NCBI RefSeq assembly: GCF_026262505.1
Contig: NC_067207.1
Span: forward strand, 10,942,082 to 11,006,081
Reading direction: 5' to 3'
DNA length: 64,000 nucleotides
Source of the DNA: Trichomonas vaginalis G3
Taxonomy: Eukaryota; Parabasalia; Trichomonadida; Trichomonadidae
In this document: positions 41,547-53,176 of the stretch, piece after piece
How the letters are laid out: each line of letters begins with the position of its first letter
Position numbering within the stretch: position 1 is the stretch's first letter
The notes under the pieces: generated by a model
Told to the model about the DNA's origin: nothing
Database searches by the model: none
Seen by the model: the letters and a program-made list of their open reading frames with translations, nothing else
Translations under genes and position numbers: made by a program

Positions 41547-42255
41547 TATTTTGCATTATGATAGAGAAACGTGTCTAGTTTAACGCACAGTTGTTTTAAA
41601 GGCAAATGATGATATCACATGAAATTATCAAATTATCAAATTTTGAAGTACCAGTCCAAAGGGTTAATTAGATCCTACACAGATGTGCGATAGTGAAACA
41701 TATGTGTTCTTGATTTGAGAAGTCCTACTGATAGAGGTATGAATCTCACAGCTTTGTGTGAGTGTGTCTGACACTTGTATAGAGTGGAATATGCGCCGAC
41801 ATATATTATATAATAACATGTAGTTGATAATTATGAAAAAATAGAATTCGATGCGAATGATATTGAAAGTTGTTTTGTAATTTGATATTTTTCTTATATG
41901 TGTTAATTAGTAAATGGCTTGTTTGTTGTGATAGTACTGTGAAAAATGAAAGGTATTTTAAATTAAAAAATTGAGATTTTGAGATATCTCTAGAATTAAG
42001 AATTTATTATGTATTTGACTTTTATATAACTATGTGTAAAGGATCTCGATGTCTATATGCTTTAAATAAAATTAAATAAAATGAGATAAAAAATTAAAAT
42101 GGACAAGAAGATATATGGAAATGTAATTTGTATTGTGTTGGTTGTTGGCAAAATGATTTTAATACAGATTTAAGGATTTGGAATGGATTTGAAATTAAAT
42201 GATTTTAATTCAAGGAGTAATAAGATTTTGAACTGGTTTTTATTTTGTGAATGTA
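41547..42255. other. Intergenic, nothing recognised
   Basis: About 700 bp of AT-rich sequence with no frame or structured signal that I can support. Confidence 0.6.
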
Positions 42256-42505
42256 AACTCCTTCCATAGGATATGTATTAGAAAGATCAATGTCAAACTT
42301 TTTGAAAGAATTTTTTTTTGTTGAGCGATTTTCTCATATTTAATAATATATTTAAGTTGGCGTATCTTACGCCCTTCCAAAAATATGTATTAGAAAGATC
42401 AATGTCAAACTTTTTGAAAGAATTTTTTTTTTGTTGAGCGATTTTCTCATATTTAATAATATATTTAAGTTGGCGTATCTTACGCCCTTCCAAAAATATG
42501 TATTA
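42255..42505. repeat. 112-bp tandem repeat, two copies plus a partial third
   Basis: The unit begins CCTTCCAAAAATATGTATTA (with a slightly different first copy, CCTTCCATAGG...) and includes GTTGAGCGATTTTCTCATAT and TTAAGTTGGCGTATCTTACG. Copies start near 42273, 42385 and 42498 by the ATGTATTAG landmark, and the third stops after 25 bp. Non-coding. Confidence 0.85.
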
Positions 42506-42535
42506 GAAAGATGACTTATAATTTCATAAATTATT

Positions 42536-42690
42536 TTGTCCCGACGGTTTGAGTGGTTATCAGAATGGTTGCTTACACAATGCGTCAGCAAAATGTCGGT
42601 TGGGGTGCCCTTCTTGGCCTCCTGAGTACTCACCAAGATACCCCCAGCTCCCGCAAAACACCTCCCTTAGGTGCGCATTACCTGACGGCA
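42536..42690 (+). ncRNA. GC-rich tRNA-like patch, candidate Pol III unit
   Basis: In AT-rich DNA this 155-bp patch is about 50% GC. Its start (GACGGTTTGAGTGGTTATCA) looks like the D-arm and box A of tRNA-Val. CTTACAC follows where an anticodon loop would sit, then GTCGGTTGGGGTGCC in the place of box B. The arms do not pair well enough for a working tRNA. The patch ends TGACGGCATTATTTT. It could be a tRNA-derived SINE-like unit, another Pol III RNA, or chance. Low confidence. Confidence 0.3.
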
Positions 42691-42700
42691 TTATTTTGCA

Positions 42701-43018
42701 ATTATTTCAAATTTTTTAGATGTCTTTTGTTAAAGTTTGTTAACTAAAGACTTGAAAACAGCTTACCGCTTCAAGCTGCTCTCTTCCCGGTTCCTCTGCC
42801 GCAATCTTCTGTTTGATTGTGCGCAAAGCTCTCCTCCTTGTGAACCATGGCTGATAGAAAGAACTGAAAGACAGGATAGGAGGAACATGCCGGTTCAAGT
42901 TAACTTGCAATATGCTTCTGATTAGTGATTTTAGATGAAAGATTAGCGAAATCGCATTTAATTTGGATAGAAGGATTCAATTTTATGAAGCAGGCTCGTA
43001 GAAAATATGCAGGAATAG
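42701..43018. other. Spacer before the foldback structure
   Basis: A mixed-composition stretch with a GC-richer part (CTCTTCCCGGTTCCTCTGCC near 42780) and no frame that looks like protein. I cannot assign it. Confidence 0.5.
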
Positions 43019-46000
43019 CACAATCTTTTGCAATCACAACGCGATTGCAAAACTTTGACCGACAAGAGTGTATTATGCACTCTTGTCGGTCTGCATGTCT
43101 CATTCCAGGAGACATTGTCACTGCATGTCTCCCAGAATGAGACAATCTTCCGCATTCATAACTTGAATGCGGAAGTTTGACCGACAAGAGTGTATTGTGC
43201 ACTCTTGTCGGTCTGCATGTCTCATTCCAGGAGACATTGTCACTGCATGTCTCCCAGAATGAGACAATCTTCTGCAATCAGAATGTGGTTGCAAAACTTT
43301 GACCGACAAGAGTGTATTGTGCACTCTTGTCGGTCTGCATGTCTCATTCCAGGAGACATTGTCACTGCATGTCTCCCAGAATGAGACAATCTTCTGCAAT
43401 CAGAATGTGGTTGCAAAACTTTGACCGACAAGAGTGTATTGTGCACTCTTGTCGGTCTGCATGTCTCATTCCAGGAGACATTGTCACTGCATGTCTCCCA
43501 GAATGAGACAATCTTCTGCAATCAGAATGTGGTTGCAAAACTTTGACCGACAAGAGTGTATTGTGCACTCTTGTCGGTCTGCATGTCTCATTCCAGGAGA
43601 CATTGTCACTGCATGTCTCCCAGAATGAGACAATCTTCTGCAATCAGAATGTGGTTGCAAAACTTTGACCGACAAGAGTGTATTGTGCACTCTTGTCGGT
43701 CTGCATGTCTCATTCCAGGAGACATTGTCACTGCATGTCTCCCAGAATGAGACAATCTTCTGCAATCAGAATGTGGTTGCAAAACTTTGACCGACAAGAG
43801 TGTATTGTGCACTCTTGTCGGTCTGCATGTCTCATTCCAGGAGACATTGTCACTGCATGTCTCCCAGAATGAGACAATCTTCTGCAATCAGAATGTGGTT
43901 GCAAAACTTTGACCGACAAGAGTGTATTGTGCACTCTTGTCGGTCTGCATGTCTCATTCCAGGAGACATTGTCACTGCATGTCTCCCAGAATGAGACAAT
44001 CTTCTGCAATCAGAATGTGGTTGCAAAACTTTGACCGACAAGAGTGTATTGTGCACTCTTGTCGGTCTGCATGTCTCATTCCAGGAGACATTGTCACTGC
44101 ATGTCTCCCAGAATGAGACAATCTTCTGCAATCAGAATGTGGTTGCAAACTTTGACCGACAAGAGTGTATTGTGCACTCTTGTCGGTCTGCATGTCTCAT
44201 TCCAGGAGACATTGTCACTGCATGTCTCCCAGAATGAGACAATCTTCTGCAATCAGAATGTGGTTGCAAAACTTTGACCGACAAGAGTGTATTGTGCACT
44301 CTTGTCGGTCTGCATGTCTCATTCCAGGAGACATTGTCACTGCATGTCTCCCAGAATGAGACAATCTTCTGCAATCAGAATGTGGTTGCAAAACTTTGAC
44401 CGACAAGAGTGTATTGTGCACTCTTGTCGGTCTGCATGTCTCATTCCAGGAGACATTGTCACTGCATGTCTCCCAGAATGAGACAATCTTCTGCAATCAG
44501 AATGTGGTTGCAAAACTTTGACCGACAAGAGTGTATTGTGCACTCTTGTCGGTCTGCATGTCTCATTCCAGGAGACATTGTCACTGCATGTCTCCCAGAA
44601 TGAGACAATCTTCTGCAATCAGAATGTGGTTGCAAAACTTTGACCGACAAGAGTGTATTGTGCACTCTTGTCGGTCTGCATGTCTCATTCCAGGAGACAT
44701 TGTCACTGCATGTCTCCCAGAATGAGACAATCTTCTGCAATCAGAATGTGGTTGCAAAACTTTGACCGACAAGAGTGTATTGTGCACTCTTGTCGGTCTG
44801 CATGTCTCATTCCAGGAGACATTGTCACTGCATGTCTCCCAGAATGAGACAATCTTCTGCAATCAGAATGTGGTTGCAAAACTTTGACCGACAAGAGTGT
44901 ATTGTGCACTCTTGTCGGTCTGCATGTCTCATTCCAGGAGACATTGTCACTGCATGTCTCCCAGAATGAGACAATCTTCTGCAATCAGAATGTGGTTGCA
45001 AAACTTTGACCGACAAGAGTGTATTGTGCACTCTTGTCGGTCTGCATGTCTCATTCCAGGAGACATTGTCACTGCATGTCTCCCAGAATGAGACAATCTT
45101 CTGCAATCAGAATGTGGTTGCAAAACTTTGACCGACAAGAGTGTATTGTGCACTCTTGTCGGTCTGCATGTCTCATTCCAGGAGACATTGTCACTGCATG
45201 TCTCCCAGAATGAGACAATCTTCTGCAATCAGAATGTGGTTGCAAAACTTTGACCGACAAGAGTGTATTGTGCACTCTTGTCGGTCTGCATGTCTCATTC
45301 CAGGAGACATTGTCACTGCATGTCTCCCAGAATGAGACAATCTTCTGCAATCAGAATGTGGTTGCAAAACTTTGACCGACAAGAGTGTATTGTGCACTCT
45401 TGTCGGTCTGCATGTCTCATTCCAGGAGACATTGTCACTGCATGTCTCCCAGAATGAGACAATCTTCTGCAATCAGAATGTGGTTGCAAAACTTTGACCG
45501 ACAAGAGTGTATTGTGCACTCTTGTCGGTCTGCATGTCTCATTCCAGGAGACATTGTCACTGCATGTCTCCCAGAATGAGACAATCTTCTGCAATCAGAA
45601 TGTGGTTGCAAAACTTTGACCGACAAGAGTGTATTGTGCACTCTTGTCGGTCTGCATGTCTCATTCCAGGAGACATTGTCACTGCATGTCTCCCAGAATG
45701 AGACAATCTTCTGCAATCAGAATGTGGTTGCAAAACTTTGACCGACAAGAGTGTATTGTGCACTCTTGTCGGTCTGCATGTCTCATTCCAGGAGACATTG
45801 TCACTGCATGTCTCCCAGAATGAGACAATCTTCTGCAATCAGAATGTGGTTGCAAAACTTTGACCGACAAGAGTGTATTGTGCACTCTTGTCGGTCTGCA
45901 TGTCTCATTCCAGGAGACATTGTCACTGCATGTCTCCCAGAATGAGACAATCTTCTGCAATCAGAATGTGGTTGCAAAACTTTGACCGACAAGAGTGTAT

Positions 46001-48590
46001 TGTGCACTCTTGTCGGTCTGCATGTCTCATTCCAGGAGACATTGTCACTGCATGTCTCCCAGAATGAGACAATCTTCTGCAATCAGAATGTGGTTGCAAA
46101 ACTTTGACCGACAAGAGTGTATTGTGCACTCTTGTCGGTCTGCATGTCTCATTCCAGGAGACATTGTCACTGCATGTCTCCCAGAATGAGACAATCTTCT
46201 GCAATCAGAATGTGGTTGCAAAACTTTGACCGACAAGAGTGTATTGTGCACTCTTGTCGGTCTGCATGTCTCATTCCAGGAGACATTGTCACTGCATGTC
46301 TCCCAGAATGAGACAATCTTCTGCAATCAGAATGTGGTTGCAAAACTTTGACCGACAAGAGTGTATTGTGCACTCTTGTCGGTCTGCATGTCTCATTCCA
46401 GGAGACATTGTCACTGCATGTCTCCCAGAATGAGACAATCTTTCTGCAATCAGAATGTGGTTGCAAAACTTTGACCGACAAGAGTGTATTGTGCACTCTT
46501 GTCGGGTCTGCATGTCTCATTCCAGGAGACATTGTCACTGCATGTCTCCCAGAATGAGACAATCTTCTGCAATCAGAATGTGGTTGCAAAACTTTGACCG
46601 ACAAGAGTGTATTGTGCACTCTTGTCGGTCTGCATGTCTCATTCCAGGAGACATTGTCACTGCATGTCTCCCAGAATGAGACAATCTTCTGCAATCAGAA
46701 TGTGGTTGCAAAACTTTGACGACCAAGAGTGTATTGTGCACTCTTGTCGGTCTGCATGTATCATTCCGGAGACATTGTCACTGCATGTCTCCGCAGAATG
46801 AGACAATCTTCTGCAATCAGAATGTGGTTGCAAAACTTTGCACGACAAGAGTGTATTGTGCACTCTTGTCGGTCTGCATGTCTCATTCCAGGAGACATTG
46901 TCACTGCATGTCTCCCAGAATGAGACAATCTCTGCAAATCAGAATGTGGTTGCAAAACTTTGACCGACAAGAGTGTATTGTGCACTCTTGTCGGTCTGCA
47001 TGTCATCATTCCAGGAGACATTGTCACTGCATGTCTGCATTCCGGGAGACAATTGTCAGCATGTCTCCCAGAATGAGACAATCTTCTGCAATCAGAATGT
47101 GGTTGCAAAACTTTGAACCGACAAGAGTGTATTGTGCACTCTTGTCGGTCTGCATGTCTCATTCCAGGGAGACATTGTCACTGCATGTCTCCCAGAATGA
47201 GACAATCTTCTGCAATCAGAATGTGGTTGCAAAACTTTGACCGACAAGAGTGTATTGTGCACTCTTGTCGGTCTGCATGTCTCATTCCAGGAGACATTGT
47301 CACTGCATGTCTCCCAGAATGAGACAATCTTCTGCATCAGAATGTGGTTGCAAACTTTGACCGACAAGGAGTGTATTGTGCACCTTGTCGGTCTGCATGT
47401 CTCATTCCAGGAGACATTGTCACTGCATGTCTCCCAGAATGAGACAATCTTCTGCAATCAGAATGTGGTTGCAAACTTTGACCGACAAGAGTGTATTGTG
47501 CACTCTTGTCGGTCTGCATGTCTCATTCCAGGAGACATTGTCACTGCATGTCTCCCAGAATGAGACAATCTTTCTGCAATCAGAATGTGGTTGCAAAACT
47601 TTGACCGACAAGAGTGTTATTGTGCACTCTTGTCGGTCTGCATGTCTCATTCGGGAGACATTGTCACTGCATGTCTCCCAGAATGAGAACAATCTTCTGC
47701 AATCAGAATGTGGTTGCAAAACTTTGACCGACAAGAGTGTATTGTGCACTCTGTCGGTCTGCATGTCTCATTCCAGGAGACATTGTCACTGCATGTCTCC
47801 CAGAATGAGACAATCTTCTGCAATCAGAATGTGGTTGCAAAACTTTGACCGACAAGAGTGTATTGTGCACTCTTGTCGGTCTGCATGTCTCATTCCAGGA
47901 GACATTGTCACTGCATGTCTCCCAGAATGAGACAATCTTCTGCAATCAGAATGTGGTTGCCAAACTTTGACCGACAAGAGTGTATTGTGCACTCTTGTCG
48001 GTCTGCATGTCTCATTCCAGGAGACATTGTCACTGCATGTCTCCCAGAATGAGACAATCTTCTGCAATCAGAATGTGGTTGCAAAACTTTGACCGACAAG
48101 AGTGTATTGTGCACTCTTGTCGGTCTGCATGTCTCATTCCAGGAGACATTGTCACTGCATGTCTCCCAGAATGAGACAATCTTCTGCAATCAGAATGTGG
48201 TTGCAAAACTTTGACCGACAAGAGTGTATTGTGCACTCTTGTCGGTCTGCATGTCTCATTCCAGGAGACATTGTCACTGCATGTCTCCCAGAATGAGACA
48301 ATCTTCTGCAATCAGAATGTGGTTGCAAAACTTTGACCGACAAGAGTGTATTGTGCACTCTTGTCGGTCTGCATGTCTCATTCCAGGAGACATTGTCACT
48401 GCATGTCTCCCAGAATGAGACAATCTTCTGCAATCAGAATGTGGTTGCAAAACTTTGACCGACAAGAGTGTATTGTGCACTCTTGTCGGTCTGCATGTCT
48501 CATTCCAGGAGACATTGTCACTGCATGTCTCCCAGAATGAGACAATCTTCTGCAATCAGAATGTGGTTGCAAAACTTTGACCGACAAGAG
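43019..48590. repeat. 122-bp satellite array, about 45 monomers
   Basis: The unit is exactly 122 bp and most copies are identical. Each reads as three hairpins: I, arms GACCGACAAGAGTG/CACTCTTGTCGGTC around TATTGTG; II, GTCTCATTC + GGAGAC pairing with GTCTCC + GAATGAGAC across symmetric CA/CA bulges around a 13-nt loop; III, TGCAATC/GGTTGCA around AGAATGT. Spacers are 5-7 nt. The first two units at the left edge carry different hairpin III sequences. Short open frames in both directions are by-products of the repeat. Confidence 0.95.
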
Positions 48591-48979
48591 TGCACAATAC
48601 ACTCTTGTCGATTTAAATGTATCTTACAATCAAAGACACTTTCATACAATCTTTTCGAAGTTAAAAAAAAAATTAATTATTTCTTTCTTTTGTTTATTAA
48701 ATCGCCTTACTCACGTACTAATCTCTTTTAGAGACTCTATCGAGCTATCCCACATATAAACCTGTGACAATAATACATATTTACTCTCTTCATATTCTGA
48801 TCTCATGACACATTATCGCAAAAACTATAATTATACAACACATCTCATAAAGTCTCATTTTAGCCCTATCTAAGCGTTCAAAACCTATTTTCCACACGTA
48901 ATCTGATTCTTCTGGCTCCGCTGATTCGATTTTTGCTGTCAGATCGTGAAAATATGCATCACATAACAAGATAAATGCA
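48591..48979. repeat. Foldback inner segment, left copy
   Basis: Non-satellite sequence repeated inverted at 49266-49640 with very few differences. It contains a 62-65-codon frame (DAYFHDLTAKIESAEPEESD...) that is open in both copies. It has no known domain and no start signal, so I do not call a gene. Confidence 0.9.
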
Positions 48980-49265
48980 AATTGCACAACTTAATATTTT
49001 CCTTAAAATTTCTCTTCAGGTTCATACCTAAATAAGCTCTTTTTTTGAAAATTCAATTTTTTCCAAAAATGTATGAATTCAAAAGTTCAGATTATATCTA
49101 GTCATTTTCCAACATTAATTTTGTGTTTTAGTTTTTGAGATATTCATTTTATTATACGTATTATTCAGAAAATTAAAAGAATTTGTGAGGGGAAACAGAG
49201 GAGATAATAAATATGTAAAGATGGATGAATAGACAATTTGAAAAAAAAAGCAATAATTTTGAGTT

Positions 49266-49640
49266 GTGTTTATCTCTTTATGTGATGCATATTTTCACGA
49301 TCTGACAGCAAAAATCGAATCAGCGGAGCCAGAAGAATCAGATTACGTGTGGAAAATAGGTTTTGAACGCTTAGATAGGGCTAAAATGAGACTTTATGAG
49401 ATGTGTTGTATAATTATAGTTTTTGCGATAATGTGTCATGAGATCAGAATATGAAGAGAGTAAATATGTATTATTGTCACAGGTTTATATGTGGGATAGC
49501 TCGATAGAGTCTCTAAAAGAGATTAGTACGTGAGTAAGGCGATTTAATAAACAAAAGAAAGAAATAATTAATTTTTTTTTTAACTTCGAAAAGATTGTAT
49601 GAAAGTGTCTTTGATTGTAAGATACATTTAAATCGACAAG
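49266..49640. repeat. Foldback inner segment, right copy
   Basis: Inverted partner of 48591-48979. The near identity of the two arms, despite lying in non-coding DNA, points to recent formation or gene conversion across the palindrome. Confidence 0.9.
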
Positions 49641-50270
49641 AGTGTATTGTGCACTCTTGTCGGTCAAACTTCCGCATTCAAGTTATGAATGCGGAAGATT
49701 GTCTCATTCTGGGAGACATGCAGTGACAATGTCTCCTGGAATGAGACATGCAGACCGACAAGAGTGCACAATACACTCTTGTCGGTCAAAGTTTTGCAAC
49801 CACATTCTGATTGCAGAAGATTGTCTCATTCTGGGAGACATGCAGTGACAATGTCTCCTGGAATGAGACATGCAGACCGACAAGAGTGCACAATACACGT
49901 TTGTCGGTCAAACTTCCGCATTCAAGTTATGAATGCGGAAGATTGTCTCATTCTGGGAGACATTCAGAGGCAATGTCTCCCGAATGAGACATGCAGACCG
50001 ACAAGAGTGCACAATACACTCTTGTCGGTCAAAGTTTTGCAACCACATTCTGATTGCAGAAGATTGTCTCATTCTGGGAGACATGCAGTGACAATGTCTC
50101 CCGGAATGAGACATGCAGACCGACAAGAGTGCACAATACACTCTTGTCGGTCAAAGTTCCCACATTCTGATTGCAGAAGATTGTCTCATTCTGGGAGACA
50201 TGCAGTGACAATGTCTCCTGGAATGAGACATGCAGACCGACAAGAGTGCACAATACACTCTTGTCGGTCA
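49641..50270. repeat. Right-arm satellite, about five inverted monomers
   Basis: The same 122-bp unit in reverse orientation, with more variation than the left arm. Two monomers carry the hairpin III form CTTCCGCATTCA/TGAATGCGGAAG, and others carry the common form. It ends at a full hairpin I followed by AAACTTCC and then unique DNA. Confidence 0.92.
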
Positions 50271-51739
50271 AACTTCCTAATACAAAATTTGATTCCCTTA
50301 TTATCTTCTTAACAAAACTTAAGATTTCAATAATACATCATGAAAACATTCATTTACTACATTCACACTGTTATTCCTTTCTATAAATTAACTCATTTAA
50401 TAGAATCTTGTTTTTATATCTTATTATTTTCTCATAATACTTCTAATTCCTCTATTTCCTCTTCCACATAAAATTTAATTTTGTAATGCTATCATATACA
50501 CTTAATGTTTTCAAATTTTCAGATTTAAATTTAATCTTTATTTTCATCATCATTTATAATCTTGTTCCTATATAAAGTTATAATAAATTATCGTCAGATT
50601 CTAATATTTATGATTCTTACTACTCAATTCAATATAATTATGTTAGTCACTCATATTCAGGAGAATAATTTAAAAATCTATAGCTCATATTTTGATAGTT
50701 ATATATTTAGATGATATATATTGCAATTCCGGTTTCAACACGATCAAATGCCAAACCAAGACAAAATATATATGAATTTTCAAAATATCGATTTACATTA
50801 GAATCTATATCTAATTTTATCAATACACAAGTAGGGAATGTTCAATACATCTTTGAGCAACGTGAATAGCACAATTTTATAGGATTATTTGTTGATTATA
50901 TAAAATATAAGCCAAATCGAATCTGCTGTATAGTACTTTAGTTTATCATTGAATGTTAAATGTGTTCAGATAAATATTTGAGTCAGATATCGCATTTTCT
51001 AATTTCAAAATTTATCTCATGAAGTTAGAATTTATTTGATCATACAACATCATGTTAGTCAAACTAGAGTTCAATGGCGATTCTAAAATGGAACAAATGC
51101 TTGTTTTATCAAAATGTTAAAATATTAATCTAAAAAACTTAATATCTAACCAAACCATTCTAGAATTATTATATACATGTATAGGCAATCTAAATGCACA
51201 CGGAATTCGGAAAATTAAAAAGAATATTTATGAGACTATTAAATCTTATGTAATTCAATGAAAAGTAGATAATATGAATATCTATAGGCTATATATCAAC
51301 ATATGAGTTTTTGGTTTGACCAATACTATACTAATGTGATCAAATTAATCTGATTTCTTAGATTTTCATTTGAAGCATTTGCAGTAGTAGGGGTACCTTT
51401 ATATATTAACATATTAAAAATTGCGCTCCGATTCGCAGTTTCTTCATGATTTTGAGATTGCATTAGATTTCGCGATGCAGAAAAAAATCACTTTAGATTC
51501 CCGTCAAACTCTAAGTATAAGCATGTCTCTATATGTCGAAACTGTCTGCGCTATTTATTTCCCGGCTCAAAAAACCACGGTGTCTGTGTGAGGAAAATAC
51601 CCATTTTAGGACCCTGGGTAGGGGGTCATGAAAATTTTCCAAGAGTTGGAAATATAGGGTACTGCAAGATATCCTTCAATGTAACAAAACTGAATTTGAA
51701 TGCAACGAAACTATTTTAAAGGATCTTTTCTATATAGGA
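50271..51739. other. Long intergenic stretch before ankyrin gene
   Basis: AT-rich for about 1.2 kb with no recognisable content. A more GC-rich block at 51541-51640 (with CCCATTTTAGGACCCTGGGT and GGGGGTCATG) lies about 100 bp upstream of the ankyrin gene's ATG. It may be a repeat end or a regulatory segment; I cannot tell. Confidence 0.55.
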
Positions 51740-53044
51740 ATGGAACTGGAAATAAAGGAATTAAAAGATCTATATCAAAAACATGTTATTGATAAAAAGA
51801 TCATCGATAAAAATAATTGCTTTGAATTGCTTGAATTTTATACAGATATTTCATCTCCTGATGATATTTCAAATTGCATCGATTTTATTTCATCACATTT
51901 CTACGAAATTGATGAAATTAAACTCAAGTTAATCATCAAAAAACTCGGATACGAAACAATTCAAAAAATAATCACTAACGACAAATTAAAGTTAAAAAAT
52001 GAAGATTTATTTGCAGATTTCATTATATCACTCACTGGAGAAAATGATACATTCATTCCATTAATTGAGTACATTCATTTTGGCGTTTGCAGCGAAAATA
52101 CAATCAATAGGATCTTAGATATAATAACAACAAATAACTACTACAGTATTATCAAATCTCTTCATGATTCTGTGCTAAGGTCAAGATTTCATTGCCATAA
52201 ATTCGATCGATATTTCGTTTCATTTGATATTAGATTAAAAATTGACGAGATAAAAAACTCAAGTGACTATTATGACACGTATAACTTCCTTGATGATCTC
52301 TCTCGAAAAGGAAATAGAATCATTATAGCAATCGCACTTGAAGAGGGACTTCGTTTTGATAAAATTGTTTTACTTGAAGCAGCTAGGCAAGGAAATCTCA
52401 GCCTTATTACATCACTTATATTATGCGGATGTAATAAAAATGCAATGGATTCGATTGAGCAAGGATATACGCCACTCATTTGGGCGGCTCATAATGGTCA
52501 TCTTGAGGTTGTTAAATATCTTATCTCCATTGGAGCCAATATAAACGCAGAGACAGATGATGGAAGCAGTCCAATTATTGTTGCATCAAAAGAAGGTCAC
52601 CTTGAAATTGTTAAATATCTCATTTCTGCTGGAGTTAATAAAGAAGGAAAAAATAAAGATGGAAAAACTCCGCTCATCATGGCTTCATATTATGGTTATA
52701 TTGATATTGTTGAATATCTTATTTCCATTGGATGCAATAAAGAAGAAATGGATAAGGATGGAAAAACCCCTCTGAGTTTAGCAGCAGAACATGGTTGTAT
52801 TGAAGTTGTAAAATATCTTGTTTCTATTGGAGCAAATGTGGAAGCAAAGGACAAATATGGAAAAACTCCTCTATTATTGGCTTCATATTATGATCATCTT
52901 GATGTTATTAAATATCTCATATCCATTGGGGCAAATAAAGACGCTATAGATAATGATGGTAAAACTCCACTTGATTATGCAAAAGATAAAGGAAGAAAAA
53001 AGTTGGGAATAAAAATGTTCAAAACTGTTGCTGCCCTTTTATAA
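51740..53044 (+). CDS. Ankyrin-repeat protein of the trichomonad DUF3447 type
   Basis: The product is 434 residues starting MELEIKELKDLYQ. The N-terminal 200 residues are helical, with the pattern common to large trichomonad families (paired helices, LKLIIKKLGYETIQ). About six regular 33-residue ankyrin repeats then run from about residue 225 to 430, for example GYTPLIWAAHNGHLEVVKY, GKTPLSLAAEHGCIEVVKY and GKTPLLLASYYDHLDVIKY. Repeats differ mainly at surface positions. Binding partner unknown. It is convergent with the kinase gene, 130 bp apart. Confidence 0.88.
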   Translation: MELEIKELKDLYQKHVIDKKIIDKNNCFELLEFYTDISSPDDISNCIDFISSHFYEIDEIKLKLIIKKLGYETIQKIITNDKLKLKNEDLFADFIISLTGENDTFIPLIEYIHFGVCSENTINRILDIITTNNYYSIIKSLHDSVLRSRFHCHKFDRYFVSFDIRLKIDEIKNSSDYYDTYNFLDDLSRKGNRIIIAIALEEGLRFDKIVLLEAARQGNLSLITSLILCGCNKNAMDSIEQGYTPLIWAAHNGHLEVVKYLISIGANINAETDDGSSPIIVASKEGHLEIVKYLISAGVNKEGKNKDGKTPLIMASYYGYIDIVEYLISIGCNKEEMDKDGKTPLSLAAEHGCIEVVKYLVSIGANVEAKDKYGKTPLLLASYYDHLDVIKYLISIGANKDAIDNDGKTPLDYAKDKGRKKLGIKMFKTVAALL

Positions 53045-53176
53045 ACCTCATCATTCTTATGTGCATTGTACTTACTTCTGAATAATGCTCAAATAAACTC
53101 TTCATTAAAAAAGAATTAAAAAAAACTGTTTAAAAGCTTTTTTCGAAATCAATAAACAAAATAAAGAAATAAAAGC

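Larger units (their letters stand above)
43019..50270. mobile_element. Foldback element with satellite arms
   Basis: The region is a large palindrome. The left arm is a 122-bp satellite array (43019-48590) joined to a 390-bp unique segment (48591-48979). The right arm is the same in reverse: the unique segment at 49266-49640 and a short array at 49641-50270. About 285 bp of unpaired centre lies between. Long inverted arms made of tandem repeats with no transposase are the hallmark of foldback (FB/TFB-type) elements. No target duplication is visible and no gene is inside. The unequal arm lengths (5.6 vs 0.63 kb) point to array expansion on the left or loss on the right. Confidence 0.7.

Noticed and set aside
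43100-48500. CRISPR-like appearance of the regular array
   Set aside because: Whole 122-bp units repeat with no unique spacers, there are no Cas genes, and the genome is eukaryotic; it is a satellite.
43190-48600. Dozens of 64- and 93-residue open frames on both strands in the array
   Set aside because: They are by-products of an open frame in the 122-bp unit; no start signals, and they vanish with any indel.
48790-48987. 62-65-residue frame (DAYFHDLTAKIES...) in both foldback inner segments
   Set aside because: Identical in both copies because the segments are inverted duplicates; no known domain, no start signal.
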